The notes beneath the pieces were generated by a model, which saw nothing but the letters and a program-made list of their open reading frames with translations, was not told the DNA's origin and did not search any database. From contig NZ_LT906483.1 of NCBI RefSeq assembly GCF_900187065.1, forward strand, positions 3,906,001 through 3,970,000: DNA of 64,000 nucleotides. The letters are read 5' to 3'. A program made the translations under genes and the position numbers. This DNA comes from Mycolicibacterium thermoresistibile (lineage in GTDB: Bacteria > Actinomycetota > Actinomycetes > Mycobacteriales > Mycobacteriaceae). Below, in pieces: positions 18,001 to 26,938 of this stretch. The first letter of the stretch is position 1. Each line of letters begins with the position of its first letter.

Positions 18001-19190
18001 ACGACCGCGATTACGGCGTCGCGCTCACCGACGCCGACCGAGCCTTCCGCGACGAGGTGCGCGAGTTCCTGGCATCGTCGCTGACCCCGGATCTGCTCAG
18101 CCGCGACGGCGGCGAGACCGCCCGCCTCGACCGGCTCCGGCGCTGGCAGGGCCTGCTCTACGACGCTGGGCTGGCGGCCATCTCGTGGCCGACCGAGTAC
18201 GGCGGACGCGCTGCCACGCCCACCCAGCAGCTGATCTTCAACACCGAGATGGCGGCTGCCCGCGCGCCCGAGCCGATCAACCGCAGCGCGATCAACCAGC
18301 TCGGGCCGACGATCATCCAGTGGGGCACCGACGAGCAGCGGGCGTACTACCTGCCCCGCATCCTGTCGGCGGAAGACGTCTGGTGCCAGGGATTCTCCGA
18401 GCCAGAGGCCGGCAGCGACCTCGCGTCGCTGAAGACCAGGGCCGTCATCGACGGCGACGAACTGGTCATCACCGGCCAGAAGATCTGGACGTCGAAGGCC
18501 ACGTACGCCAACCGGATCTACCTACTGGCCCGCACCGACCCGGATGCGCCGAAGCGCGAGGGCATCAGCTACATCCTGGCCGATCTGAACACCCCGGGCA
18601 TCGAGGTGCGCCCGATCCGGCAGATCACCGGCGCCTCGGAGTTCTGCGAGGTGTTCCTCGACTCGGTGCGGGTGCCGCTGGCCAACGTGCTCGGGCCGCT
18701 GCACGGCGGCTGGCGGGTGGCCAAGTCGACGCTGGGCTACGAGCGGGTGGGCCAGAGCCGTACGCACCGTATCGAGCGTCGTCTCGGCATCCTGGTGAAG
18801 ATGGCACAGGAGCCGAATGCGCTGACCGACAGCGGATTCGACGACAGCTACGTCGCCGATCGGATCGTCCGGTACGCGGCACAGGTCGAGGCGTTGCGCC
18901 AGATCGCCGCACAGGCCACCGCGGCGGGCGTGCGTGGCGTCGCCCCGGGCCCGGAGGCGTCGGTCGCCAAGCTGCTCACCTCGGAGGTGGACCAGTCGAT
19001 GGCGAACTTCGGTGTCGAACTGGCCGGTGCGCCCGGGGTGCTGGAGCGCGGGTCACCCGGCGCCGCCAAGCGCGGCAACGTCGCCGCGAGCTACCTGCTG
19101 ATGCGGGCCGCCACCTTCGGTGCGGGCACATCCGAGATCCAACGCAACGTCATCGCCGAACGACTTCTGGGGTTGCCGCGTGACAACTGA
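17997..19190 (+). CDS. Acyl-CoA dehydrogenase (FadE-type), pair 1 first subunit
   Basis: A 397-residue acyl-CoA dehydrogenase with the mid-domain FAD/substrate motif WCQGFSEPEAGSDLASL and ITGQKIWTS, and the C-terminal FGAGTSEIQRN-IAERLLGLPR end. It starts at a GTG overlapping the amidohydrolase stop, and its own stop is overlapped by the second dehydrogenase. Adjacent FadE genes of unequal length are typical of the alpha2-beta2 dehydrogenases of mycobacterial steroid degradation (FadE28-FadE29 type), where one subunit binds FAD and the other supplies catalytic residues. I infer such a complex. The substrate is not readable. Confidence 0.9.
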   Translation: MNDRDYGVALTDADRAFRDEVREFLASSLTPDLLSRDGGETARLDRLRRWQGLLYDAGLAAISWPTEYGGRAATPTQQLIFNTEMAAARAPEPINRSAINQLGPTIIQWGTDEQRAYYLPRILSAEDVWCQGFSEPEAGSDLASLKTRAVIDGDELVITGQKIWTSKATYANRIYLLARTDPDAPKREGISYILADLNTPGIEVRPIRQITGASEFCEVFLDSVRVPLANVLGPLHGGWRVAKSTLGYERVGQSRTHRIERRLGILVKMAQEPNALTDSGFDDSYVADRIVRYAAQVEALRQIAAQATAAGVRGVAPGPEASVAKLLTSEVDQSMANFGVELAGAPGVLERGSPGAAKRGNVAASYLLMRAATFGAGTSEIQRNVIAERLLGLPRDN

Positions 19191-20232
19191 CACCACCGTC
19201 TCTCTCGCCGAGATCGCCGATACCGCAGCCGAACTCGCGGAACTGCGGCAGTCCGCGCTGGAGATCGTGCGTCGCGCCTGGTCGGTGGAACGCAGCCGCG
19301 GGCTGCTGGACGGCCCGAGCCCGGCGTTCGACGACGCGCTGTGGTCGACCGTGCGCGACCTGGGCTGGCCGGACGTGCTGGTGCCGGAGAGCGCCGGCGG
19401 CGCCGGTGGCACGCTGCGCGAACTGGCGGTGCTGACCGAGGTGACCGGATCGGTCGTCGCTCCCCTGCCACTCGCCGCGACGGCGGCGGCGGCCTGGTGT
19501 GAGGGTCGGCCCGCCGACGGCATCGCGATCGTGGCGCCGGAGCCGGCGACGGCAGCCGGCCAGACGGCGACGGGCACGTTCTCGACGGTCCCGTACGGCG
19601 CGGTGGCGACCCGTCTCGTCGTGCTCGCCGAGGCCGACACCGCGGTACTCGGCGTCGTCGACCTCACCGGGCCGGGGGTCGAGCGCACACCGGTGACTCC
19701 CCTCGATCACGGTCCCGCGGCGCACATCAGCCTCGATCGGGCCCCCCTGCGGCAGATCGCCCGTGGCGACGACGCCATCGCGCGTCACCGCGACGCGGTC
19801 CTGCGCATGCGCGTCGCGCAGGTGGCCGAGCTGGTCGGCGTCGCGGCCGCCGCGAACGAGGCCGCCACCGAGTACGCGAAGGTCCGCGTGGCATTCGACC
19901 GGCCGATCGGCTCGTTCCAGGCCATCAAGCACCGGCTCGTCGATCAGCGGGCGGCGATCGAGGTCGGCCGCGCACTGGTCAATCGGGCCGCCGACGCGTG
20001 CGACCACGGACAGCCCGACACCGAGGCGCTGGTGTCACTGGCGGTGTTCTGGGCCGTCGACTCGTTGCGCACCGTCCCCGAGGGGGCGACGCAGGTGTTC
20101 GGCGGGATCGCCTACACGTGGGAGCACGACGCGCATGTGTATCTGCGCCGGACGGCCACGCTCGCCGCGACGCTGGGTTCGCGTGCGCGGCATCGCCGGG
20201 TGGTCACCGACTGGCTGGCGGCCCGCGGCTGA
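19180..20232 (+). CDS. Acyl-CoA dehydrogenase (FadE-type), pair 1 second subunit
   Basis: A 350-residue protein from the GTG at 19,180, which overlaps the preceding stop by 11 bp. It is shorter and less typical than its neighbour: the middle domain lacks a clear EPEAGSD motif and is reduced, while the C-terminal half keeps FDRPIGSFQAIKHRL and VFGGIAYTWEHDAHVYLRR. The TWEH motif is characteristic of the smaller subunit in heterotetrameric FadE enzymes. It is convergent with the P450 gene, 18 bp away. Confidence 0.88.
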   Translation: MTTDTTVSLAEIADTAAELAELRQSALEIVRRAWSVERSRGLLDGPSPAFDDALWSTVRDLGWPDVLVPESAGGAGGTLRELAVLTEVTGSVVAPLPLAATAAAAWCEGRPADGIAIVAPEPATAAGQTATGTFSTVPYGAVATRLVVLAEADTAVLGVVDLTGPGVERTPVTPLDHGPAAHISLDRAPLRQIARGDDAIARHRDAVLRMRVAQVAELVGVAAAANEAATEYAKVRVAFDRPIGSFQAIKHRLVDQRAAIEVGRALVNRAADACDHGQPDTEALVSLAVFWAVDSLRTVPEGATQVFGGIAYTWEHDAHVYLRRTATLAATLGSRARHRRVVTDWLAARG

Positions 20233-20250
20233 GACCGCGGCCGCCGCGCG

Positions 20251-21465
20251 TCAGCGGTACTCGAGCGTGACGTCCAACCGGTCGAAGGTGTTCACCAGCG
20301 ACGACTCACGCTTGACCCGTTGCCCGGTGACGCGCACCGACTTCGCCCGCCGGACCACCTCCGAGAGCACGAACCGCGCCTCGCGGCGGGCGAGCGCGGC
20401 GCCCATGCAGAAGTGCTCGCCGACACCGAAGCCGAGATGCCCGGCCGCGTCGGGGCGGTTGATGTCGAAGTCCTCGGCCGTCGGACCCCAGTGGTCGACG
20501 TCGCGGTTGGCCGACGCGTAGGCCATCAGCAGGCCGTCGCCCGCGCGCACCGTCTTGCCCCGAAGCTCGACATCCTGAGCGGCCTGCCGGGCCATGCTCA
20601 TGACCGGGGTCCACCACCGCAGGGTCTCCTCGATCGTGTTGTCGATCTTCGACGGATCGGCGAACACCGCCTCGGCCTGGTCGGGGTGCTGATCGAGGCA
20701 GTGCAGAAGGCCCGCCAACAGGCTCTGCGTCGTCTCGCTGCCCGCGGCGAGCAGCGTCAGCGCGTAAACCATGATCTGGACCTCGTTAAACGGCTCACCG
20801 TCGATGCGCACCTGCGTGAGCATCGTCAGCAGGTCGTCGCGCGGGTCCTTGGCCCGCTCGGCGGTCAGCCCCAGCAGATACGGCCCGATCTGATCGAAGA
20901 TGAGCTGGAAGTCCTCATCGGTCGCCAAACCGCTGCCCGCCTTGGCGATCGTGGTCGCCCACGACGCGACCTTCGACCAGTCCTCCTCCGGCACCCCGAG
21001 GAAGTGGGAGAACACGAAGACCGGAATGGGCTCGGCGATGTGCTCGACCCAGTCGAACTCACCGTCGGGCAGCCGGTCGAACGCGTCGGAGACGACCTGC
21101 CGCACCCGGTCCTCCATCTTGGCCACCGCCGACGGGGTGAACCTGACGCCGATCGCCTTACGATGGGCCCGGTGCTCCGGCGGATCCATGAACATGATTC
21201 CGCGACTGCCGTATCCCTGTGGGTCGACGCCCTGGCGATGCGCGATCAGGTCCATCATGATCCCGATGCGCTCGGACTTGAACTTCTCCGGCCGCGCCGA
21301 GATCGCCTTGATGTCGTCGTACTTGGTGACGACCCAGAACCGGCCTTCCTGGTACCAGTGCAACGGATCGGTCTCGCGCAGATGGCGGAACGTCGCGTTG
21401 GGATCACCCAAGTAGAAGGAGGGATCGTCGAAACGGGCTTCAGACAGGTCGGCAATCGTCGACAT
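20251..21465 (-). CDS. Cytochrome P450
   Basis: A 405-residue P450 starting at the ATG at 21,465; the open frame continues upstream but runs through the promoter. Signatures: AGSETT (241-246), E280-x-x-R283 (EETLR), heme loop FGVGEHFCMG with Cys353. PEHRAHRK in the C-helix region is the usual heme-propionate contact. The promoter looks leaderless: on the minus strand TTCACA, an 18-bp spacer and TATTGT lie just 7 bp before the ATG, and a perfect copy of the TGTTC element overlaps the -10. It is divergent from the two-domain CoA-transferase. Substrate unknown. Confidence 0.92.
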   Translation of the reverse strand: MSTIADLSEARFDDPSFYLGDPNATFRHLRETDPLHWYQEGRFWVVTKYDDIKAISARPEKFKSERIGIMMDLIAHRQGVDPQGYGSRGIMFMDPPEHRAHRKAIGVRFTPSAVAKMEDRVRQVVSDAFDRLPDGEFDWVEHIAEPIPVFVFSHFLGVPEEDWSKVASWATTIAKAGSGLATDEDFQLIFDQIGPYLLGLTAERAKDPRDDLLTMLTQVRIDGEPFNEVQIMVYALTLLAAGSETTQSLLAGLLHCLDQHPDQAEAVFADPSKIDNTIEETLRWWTPVMSMARQAAQDVELRGKTVRAGDGLLMAYASANRDVDHWGPTAEDFDINRPDAAGHLGFGVGEHFCMGAALARREARFVLSEVVRRAKSVRVTGQRVKRESSLVNTFDRLDVTLEYR

Positions 21466-21469
21466 AGTA

Positions 21470-21483
21470 TGAACAATAGAACA
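21470..21483 (-). promoter_or_regulatory. Perfect copy of the TGTTC element at the P450 promoter
   Basis: On the minus strand the sequence is TGTTCTATTGTTCA, a full match to the consensus. The -10 hexamer TATTGT (21,478-21,473) lies inside it, followed after 7 bp by the P450 ATG. A 17-bp block TGAACAATAGAACACTT (21,470-21,486 on the plus strand) recurs identically at 30,125-30,141. Confidence 0.65.
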
Positions 21484-21558
21484 CTTGATGTGAAGCTGTG
21501 AAGTCGTCCCCCGTTGCGGGTGTGTTGCCTCTCGATATGGACTCAACAGAACGAATAT

Positions 21559-21572
21559 TGTTCAATTGTTCA
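21559..21572 (+). promoter_or_regulatory. Perfect copy of the TGTTC element upstream of the CoA-transferase
   Basis: TGTTCAATTGTTCA matches the consensus at all positions and shows the direct-repeat structure clearly: TGTTCA twice, 8 bp apart. It is 28 bp before the GTG at 21,600. A TATTGT at 21,556-21,561 could be the -10. Confidence 0.65.
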
Positions 21573-21599
21573 GCACACAGCGGGAAGGAGCGACGCACA

Positions 21600-23672
21600 G
21601 TGAGTCAGGAACATCCCACGACCACGGATTTCCTGGCAGGCGTGCGCGTGCTGCAGATCGGCGACGGCATCGCCGGCTCGGCCGCAGCCGCACTGCTGGC
21701 GAGCCTGGGCGCCGCCGTGGCCCGCATTCCGAGCACTTCGCGGACGGGCACACCCCGGACAGGACCGCACCTGGCAGGACCGCACGGGCCGGTCGCGGCC
21801 GTCGACTTCGTGCTCGACCACCGAAAGCGCATCCTCGACGCCGGCGCCGATCCGGCCGAGCACGCGCGCGACGCCGACATCGTCTTCGTCGACGGCGCCG
21901 CGGTCCCACCCGTCGACGGGCCGACAGTGGTGGTGGAGCTGACCCCGTTCGGCGCCGACGGGCCTGCGCATCCGGGCGGTGAACTGGTCGCACAGGCCAG
22001 CGGCGGGCTGATGGCGACGATCGAGGACAGCGACGGGCGGCCGGTTCCCGCACCCGGGTACGTTGCGTTGAAGGCGGCGGGGGCGGTCGCGGCACTGGCC
22101 GCCCTGCACGGACTGGACCGTCGCGGGTCGAGCCCCGTCCACGTGGACATGTCGATCCAGGAGGCGGTGATCTACACCGCCGCGCTGCCGGAATGCGCGC
22201 ACGTCATGTACCGCTGCCCCGGCCGCGCGGGCAGCGGCCGTTACCTCGCACCGTCCGGGGTGTTCCCGTGCCGCGACGGGCTGGTGCGGATCACCGCGGT
22301 GGAGAACCACCAGTGGACGGGCCTGGTGAAGGCCTTCGGCCGGCCCGACTGGGCCGCGGGCCTCGACGACCGACCCGCCCGCATCGAGCACGCGGATCTG
22401 ATCAACGCCAAGGTCACCGAGTGGACCCGCGACCGCCTCAAGGCCGACTGTGCCGCGATCCTTCAGGCCAACGGGGTGCCCTCGTCACCGGTGAATCTGC
22501 CCGGGGAGCTACTCACCTCCCCGCAGCTGGCGCATCGAAAGTCGTTGTACACGGGGCGAATCGGCGACCGCGATGTCACCGTCCTGGGCCCGCCGTGGCG
22601 TATCGACCTCGGCGATCGCCGGCCAACCCGGCCCGACGGCCTGCGCGGACTGCGAATCGCCGAACTCACCCACGTTCTCGCGGGCCCGATCATCGGCTCC
22701 CTGCTCGGCGCGATGGGCGCGACGGTGGTCCGGCTCGAGGACCCCGACCGGCTCGACATCTACCGGCGCAGCGGCCCGTTCGCCGAAGGGATCGCCGGCG
22801 TGGAACGCGGCGCCTACTACGCGGTGGCCAACCACTCCAAGCGCAGTGTGCTGATCAACCCCGAGCACGCGGCCGACGACGTCGCCGCCGCCCTGGCGCA
22901 GGCCGATGTCGTTATCGAGAACGTCGGATCGTCGCGGCTGAACCGGCTGAACGTGTCACCGGAGCGGCTCGCCGCGTCCGGGCGGCTGATGGTCCGGGTG
23001 TCGGGCTTCGGGTCGGACGGACCGCTGGCTGGATACCGGGTGTACGCCAACAACGTTCAGTCCTACGGCGGGCTCGCGGGCCTGACGACCGAAGCCGACG
23101 GCAGACCGGCACGCCTGGGCACTGTGCTGGCCGATCCGTTGTCGTCGGTGGTGGCGGCGGTCGTCATCGCCGCGTGGGCGGTCGGCCCGCGCGCCGACAC
23201 CGGTGCGGTGATCGACTTGTCGATGTCGGAGGTGGTCGGCTACACCGTCGCCGAGTACGTCACGGCGGCGTCCACCGAACAGGGCGCCCCGGCCTCGGCC
23301 GTGCACCGCGGGGTGTATCCCGCCGCCGACTCGCGCTGGGTGGCGGTCGAACTGACCGGTGACGAGCCCGTCGACAGTGCCGACCTGCCCGCGCAGATCG
23401 CGTCGCTGCCCGCGCAGGACGCCGCGGCGAAGCTGACGAGCGCCGGTGTCCGCGCCGCCGTGGTGCGCAGCGCGACCGAGCTGGTCGGCGACCCGCATCT
23501 CGCGGCACGTGGATTCTTCCCCGAAATCGCCCACCCCGACCCGCAACTGCGCACCGGCCGGCTGGTGGGTCTGCCGTGGCGGTTCGCCGGTGCGGGACCG
23601 GTGCCGTTGAGCCCACCACCCGCACTGGGCAGTACCCCTGCCAGCGCGCTCTACGAGAGGACGCCAGTCTGA
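21600..23672 (+). CDS. CaiB/BaiF-type CoA-transferase, two-domain fusion
   Basis: A 690-residue protein from the GTG at 21,600 (AAGGAG 8 bp upstream). It contains two family III CoA-transferase domains. The first (about 10-345) starts with FLAGVRVLQIGDGIAG; the second (about 365-680) with GLRGLRIAELTHVLAGP. Each has the segment that holds the catalytic aspartate in the family: HVDMSIQEAV in the first, VIDLSMSEVV in the second. Classical enzymes such as CaiB are single-domain and work as interlocked dimers, so this chain may fold into a built-in dimer. It would move CoA between acyl groups without ATP. The OB-fold protein starts 2 bp after its stop. Confidence 0.9.
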   Translation: MSQEHPTTTDFLAGVRVLQIGDGIAGSAAAALLASLGAAVARIPSTSRTGTPRTGPHLAGPHGPVAAVDFVLDHRKRILDAGADPAEHARDADIVFVDGAAVPPVDGPTVVVELTPFGADGPAHPGGELVAQASGGLMATIEDSDGRPVPAPGYVALKAAGAVAALAALHGLDRRGSSPVHVDMSIQEAVIYTAALPECAHVMYRCPGRAGSGRYLAPSGVFPCRDGLVRITAVENHQWTGLVKAFGRPDWAAGLDDRPARIEHADLINAKVTEWTRDRLKADCAAILQANGVPSSPVNLPGELLTSPQLAHRKSLYTGRIGDRDVTVLGPPWRIDLGDRRPTRPDGLRGLRIAELTHVLAGPIIGSLLGAMGATVVRLEDPDRLDIYRRSGPFAEGIAGVERGAYYAVANHSKRSVLINPEHAADDVAAALAQADVVIENVGSSRLNRLNVSPERLAASGRLMVRVSGFGSDGPLAGYRVYANNVQSYGGLAGLTTEADGRPARLGTVLADPLSSVVAAVVIAAWAVGPRADTGAVIDLSMSEVVGYTVAEYVTAASTEQGAPASAVHRGVYPAADSRWVAVELTGDEPVDSADLPAQIASLPAQDAAAKLTSAGVRAAVVRSATELVGDPHLAARGFFPEIAHPDPQLRTGRLVGLPWRFAGAGPVPLSPPPALGSTPASALYERTPV

Positions 23673-23674
23673 CG

Positions 23675-23899
23675 ATGTCCAAGCCAGCCACCGTATGGTC
23701 CTCGACGTTCGTACCGTCGAAATCCCCGTTCCCCGAGTACGGGCAGAACGGCTACAGCGTCGCGTGGGTCGACACCGACGACGGCCGGTTCCAGGTGCTT
23801 GTCGACGGCACCCGACCCGCTCCCGGCACCAAGGGCCGGTTGGTGCCCACCACCCTCGGCGAGGAGACCGTCGAGCTGTTCGTGGCGGATCAGTCATGA
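23675..23899 (+). CDS. Small OB-fold (DUF35-like) protein without Zn ribbon
   Basis: A 74-residue protein starting 2 bp after the CoA-transferase. The stretch YGQNGYSVAWVDTDDGRFQVLVDG and GTKGRLVP, ending with a short strand, resembles the C-terminal OB fold of DUF35 proteins; there is no cysteine and so no Zn ribbon. It overlaps the downstream Ltp gene by 4 bp (ATGA), the same partnership as at 12,445 and 52,952. I infer it is a reduced partner of that Ltp protein. The short length makes the assignment less sure. Confidence 0.65.
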   Translation: MSKPATVWSSTFVPSKSPFPEYGQNGYSVAWVDTDDGRFQVLVDGTRPAPGTKGRLVPTTLGEETVELFVADQS

Positions 23900-25023
23900 C
23901 GGGGGTGCACATCACCGGAATCGGTGTCACCGAGTTCGGCAAGCACGGCCTGACGCCGCTGGCCGACCTCGGCGTGGCCGCCGCCGAGCAGGCGCTCGCC
24001 GATGCGGGCATCGCCTACAAGGAGGTCGGCGAGGTGTTCACCGCGTCCGCACTCGCGGGGCCGCAGACGGGCATCGGGGTGGCACATCGGTTGGGCCGCA
24101 CCGGAATTCCCGTGACCGCGACGGAGAGCGCGTCCGCGGGGGGCATGGTCGCACTCCGGCATGCGGTGTGGGCGGTCGCGTCCGGCCGGTGCCGCACCGC
24201 GCTGGCGATCGGATACGAGAAGACCACCGCGCTGGAACCGGGCGGCGTGGTCCCGGCGGCAGTGGGCTTCTGGGACCGCTTCCCGCCGCAGCTGCACTAT
24301 GCGATCGAGGCCGCACGTTTCCTGTACGACACCGGCGCCGGCCCGGAGGTCATCGCCGCCGTCGCCGCCAAGTCGTACAACCAAGCCCGCCTCAATCCCC
24401 TTGCCGCGCGCCGCAACCCGGAAGAGGTGACGGTCGACGAGGTGCTGGGCGCGCGGGTGGTGGCCGAACCGCTGACCAAGATGATGTGTCACGCCTCGGT
24501 CGACGGTGGGGCGGCCGTGGTGGTGTCGGCCGATCCGACGCCGCGTTCGGTGTCGGTGCTGTCGATCGAGCAGACCAGCTGGCCCGCCGATCCGCACTGG
24601 CCCCTGGTCGGCCCCGTCGTGGGTCCCCCCTCGCAGATCACGGTGACCGCGAAGCGCGCGTACGCCGCGGCCGGGGTGGAACCGAAGGACGTCGGGGTGG
24701 TCTCGCTGCACGACATGTGCGCCAGCGAGGAGATCACCGCACTCGTCGCGATGGGTCTCACCGACGAGGCCGGGGCCGTGCGGCTCGCCGAGTCCGGGGG
24801 GTTGGCGTCCGACGGCGCCCTGCCCACCAACACCGACGGCGGCTGCATCGCCCGCGGTCATCCGATCGGTGCGACCGGCCTTGCGCAGACCGCCGAGGTC
24901 GTCATGCAGCTGCGCGGCGAGGCGGGCGCGCGGCAGGTGTCCCGACCGCGGGTGGGGCTGGCGCAGGCGGTCGGCGGCGGCGGCTCGTGTGTCGTCGCGC
25001 TACTGCGCGAGAAACAGCAATAG
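23896..25023 (+). CDS. Lipid-transfer-protein-type thiolase/aldolase (Ltp)
   Basis: A 375-residue SCP2-thiolase-family protein from the ATG at 23,896. It has VHITGIGVTEFG, VVSLHDMCASEE and the conserved histidine in GGCIARGHPIGATG. Aligned by eye with family sequences of the form ENACASG, the nucleophile segment reads ESASAGG, so the cysteine is replaced by serine. The following ALRHAVWAVASG is well kept, which makes the alignment safe. A thiolase without its cysteine should not perform thiolysis; a retro-aldolase or claisen-type role with the OB-fold partner is inferred. It is convergent with the MaoC gene, 5 bp away. Confidence 0.87.
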   Translation: MTGVHITGIGVTEFGKHGLTPLADLGVAAAEQALADAGIAYKEVGEVFTASALAGPQTGIGVAHRLGRTGIPVTATESASAGGMVALRHAVWAVASGRCRTALAIGYEKTTALEPGGVVPAAVGFWDRFPPQLHYAIEAARFLYDTGAGPEVIAAVAAKSYNQARLNPLAARRNPEEVTVDEVLGARVVAEPLTKMMCHASVDGGAAVVVSADPTPRSVSVLSIEQTSWPADPHWPLVGPVVGPPSQITVTAKRAYAAAGVEPKDVGVVSLHDMCASEEITALVAMGLTDEAGAVRLAESGGLASDGALPTNTDGGCIARGHPIGATGLAQTAEVVMQLRGEAGARQVSRPRVGLAQAVGGGGSCVVALLREKQQ

Positions 25024-25028
25024 TCGCG

Positions 25029-25478
25029 CTACTGCGCGCGTGACGGCGCCAGCGCGACGGTGGCCTCACCCGGTGTCGTGCTGGTGCCGTTCTGGTCGAC
25101 GACGTCAATCTTGAGGTGCACCAGGTATTCCGGTCCGTCTGGTCCGTCGACGATCTCCTTTCCGGTTACCTCCCCGATCCCGCGCAGGGTATCGCCCTTC
25201 TGGTTCATCGAGCGGTATTTGGCGTTCAGCGCCCGGATCTCGCCCTCATCGCCGATCCACGCCTGCAGCATGTTGACCAGGTAAGCCAGCCGCAGGTTTC
25301 CCATTCCGAAGGCGCCGCGCTCATTACCCGCCGCCCGTCCGGCCTCGTCGTCCATGTGAATGGGAATGAACTCGTCGTTGACCGCGGCATAGCGGTTCCA
25401 CTCGGTGAAGTGCGTCGTGCGCACGTAGGACGGGATCTGGTCGCCGATCTGAATCGACTCGAAATCAACGGGACTCAT
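25029..25478 (-). CDS. MaoC-like hydratase subunit
   Basis: A 149-residue hot-dog-fold protein from the ATG at 25,478, selected for its strong AGGGAGG site. It holds the hydratase-2 motif as YAAVNDEFIPIHMD, with the Asp and His expected to activate water. It lacks the N-terminal half found in long MaoC enzymes; that half may be supplied by the protein at 26,939-27,424. In mycobacterial steroid breakdown ChsH1-ChsH2 is a comparable split MaoC hydratase. Only the aldehyde dehydrogenase gene separates the two parts. Confidence 0.82.
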   Translation of the reverse strand: MSPVDFESIQIGDQIPSYVRTTHFTEWNRYAAVNDEFIPIHMDDEAGRAAGNERGAFGMGNLRLAYLVNMLQAWIGDEGEIRALNAKYRSMNQKGDTLRGIGEVTGKEIVDGPDGPEYLVHLKIDVVDQNGTSTTPGEATVALAPSRAQ

Positions 25479-25489
25479 CGCAGCCTCCC

Positions 25490-26917
25490 TCACAGCGCGA
25501 TTCCGAGGACCTTGGTGTCGAGGTACTCCTCGATACCCGCCCGCGCACCTTCGCGGCCCAGGCCGCTCTGCTTGATACCGCCGAACGGCACCGCCGCCGA
25601 CGTCGGGTTGATGTCGTTGATGCCGATCATCCCGAAGTCGAGCGCCTCGCCGACGCGGATCGCCCGGCTGATGTCGCGGGTGTAGATGTATCCGGCCAGG
25701 CCGTACTCGGTCGAGTTGGCCATCGCGATCGCCTCGTCCTCGTCGTCGAACACCATCACCGGCGCGATCGGACCGAACGTCTCCTCGGAGCAGATCAGCA
25801 TGTCCGGGGTGACGCCGGTGAGGATGGTCGGAGCGTAGAAGTGCCCGTTGTCGAACGCGGGGCCCTGCAGGCGCGACCCGCCGAGTTCGAGCTTGGCCCC
25901 CTTGTCAACGGCGTCGTCGACCTGGCGCTGCATCTTCTTCAGCGCGACCTCGTCGATGAGCGGCCCGACCGTGGTGCCCGCGGCCAAGCCGTCTCCGGGC
26001 ACCAGCTTCTCGATGCGCGCGCGCAACGTCGCGATGAACGGTTCGGCGATCGAGCGGTGCACGATGAACCGGTTGGGGCAGATGCAGGCCTGGCCGGTGT
26101 TGAGAAACTTCACGGCCGCACCGCCCTTGGCCGCGTGCTCCGGGTCGGCGTCGGGGAAGACCAGGAACGGGGCGTGCCCGCCGAGCTCCATGGAGACCCG
26201 CTTCATCGTGGCGCCGGCACGCGACGCGATCATTCGGCCGACCTCGGTCGAGCCGGTGAAACTGATCTTGCGCACCCGGGGATCGCCGAGCAGCTCGTCG
26301 GCGACCGGTTCGGGATCCGAGCACGTCACGAGATTGACCACGCCCGCGGGCACGCCGGCGTCGGCGAACACCTTGAACGTCTCGACCGCGCACAGGGGCG
26401 TCTGCTCGGCCGGCTTGAGCACCGAGGTGCACCCGGCGGCCAACGCCGGAGCCAGCTTGCGGGTGAGCATCGAGATCGGGTAGTTCCACGGCGTGATCGC
26501 GGCACACACGCCCACCGGCTGTGCCAGCACGATGAAGCGTTGATCGGCGCGGGCGGACGGAATGACCTCGCCGTACACGCGCTTGGCCTCCTCGGCGAAC
26601 CACAGCAGGAAGTCCGCGGCGTAACCGACCTCGGTGCGGGCCATCCTCAGCGGCTTGCCCTGTTCCCTGGTCATCAGCTCGGCGAGGTCGTCGCGGCGCT
26701 CCAGCATGATCCGGTGCGCCTCGACGAGCACCTCGGCACGTTCGTACGCGGTGCGCGACCGCCAGTCCGGCAGCGCGGCCGCGGCCGCGTCGATCGCGCG
26801 GCGCGCATCTTCGCGCTCACCGTCGGGCACGCTGTCGAGCACGGCGCCGTTCGCCGGGTTGATGCTGGCGAACGTCTTGCCCGACGCCGCCGACTGCCAC
26901 TCACCATCGATGTACAT
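25490..26917 (-). CDS. NAD(P)-dependent aldehyde dehydrogenase
   Basis: A 475-residue aldehyde dehydrogenase with all catalytic residues: Asn145 (PWNYP), Lys168 (LKPAE), FTGSTEVG cofactor loop at 220-227, general base Glu244 (MELGG) and nucleophile Cys278 (GQACIC). The sequence is close to the succinate-semialdehyde dehydrogenase group, but the family is broad. It would oxidise an aldehyde from the pathway, possibly released by one of the retro-aldolases, to the acid. It lies 21 bp after the FAS1-dehydratase-like gene and 11 bp before the MaoC start, so all three form one minus-strand unit. Confidence 0.92.
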   Translation of the reverse strand: MYIDGEWQSAASGKTFASINPANGAVLDSVPDGEREDARRAIDAAAAALPDWRSRTAYERAEVLVEAHRIMLERRDDLAELMTREQGKPLRMARTEVGYAADFLLWFAEEAKRVYGEVIPSARADQRFIVLAQPVGVCAAITPWNYPISMLTRKLAPALAAGCTSVLKPAEQTPLCAVETFKVFADAGVPAGVVNLVTCSDPEPVADELLGDPRVRKISFTGSTEVGRMIASRAGATMKRVSMELGGHAPFLVFPDADPEHAAKGGAAVKFLNTGQACICPNRFIVHRSIAEPFIATLRARIEKLVPGDGLAAGTTVGPLIDEVALKKMQRQVDDAVDKGAKLELGGSRLQGPAFDNGHFYAPTILTGVTPDMLICSEETFGPIAPVMVFDDEDEAIAMANSTEYGLAGYIYTRDISRAIRVGEALDFGMIGINDINPTSAAVPFGGIKQSGLGREGARAGIEEYLDTKVLGIAL

Positions 26918-26938
26918 GCGGATTCTTCCTTAACCGAG

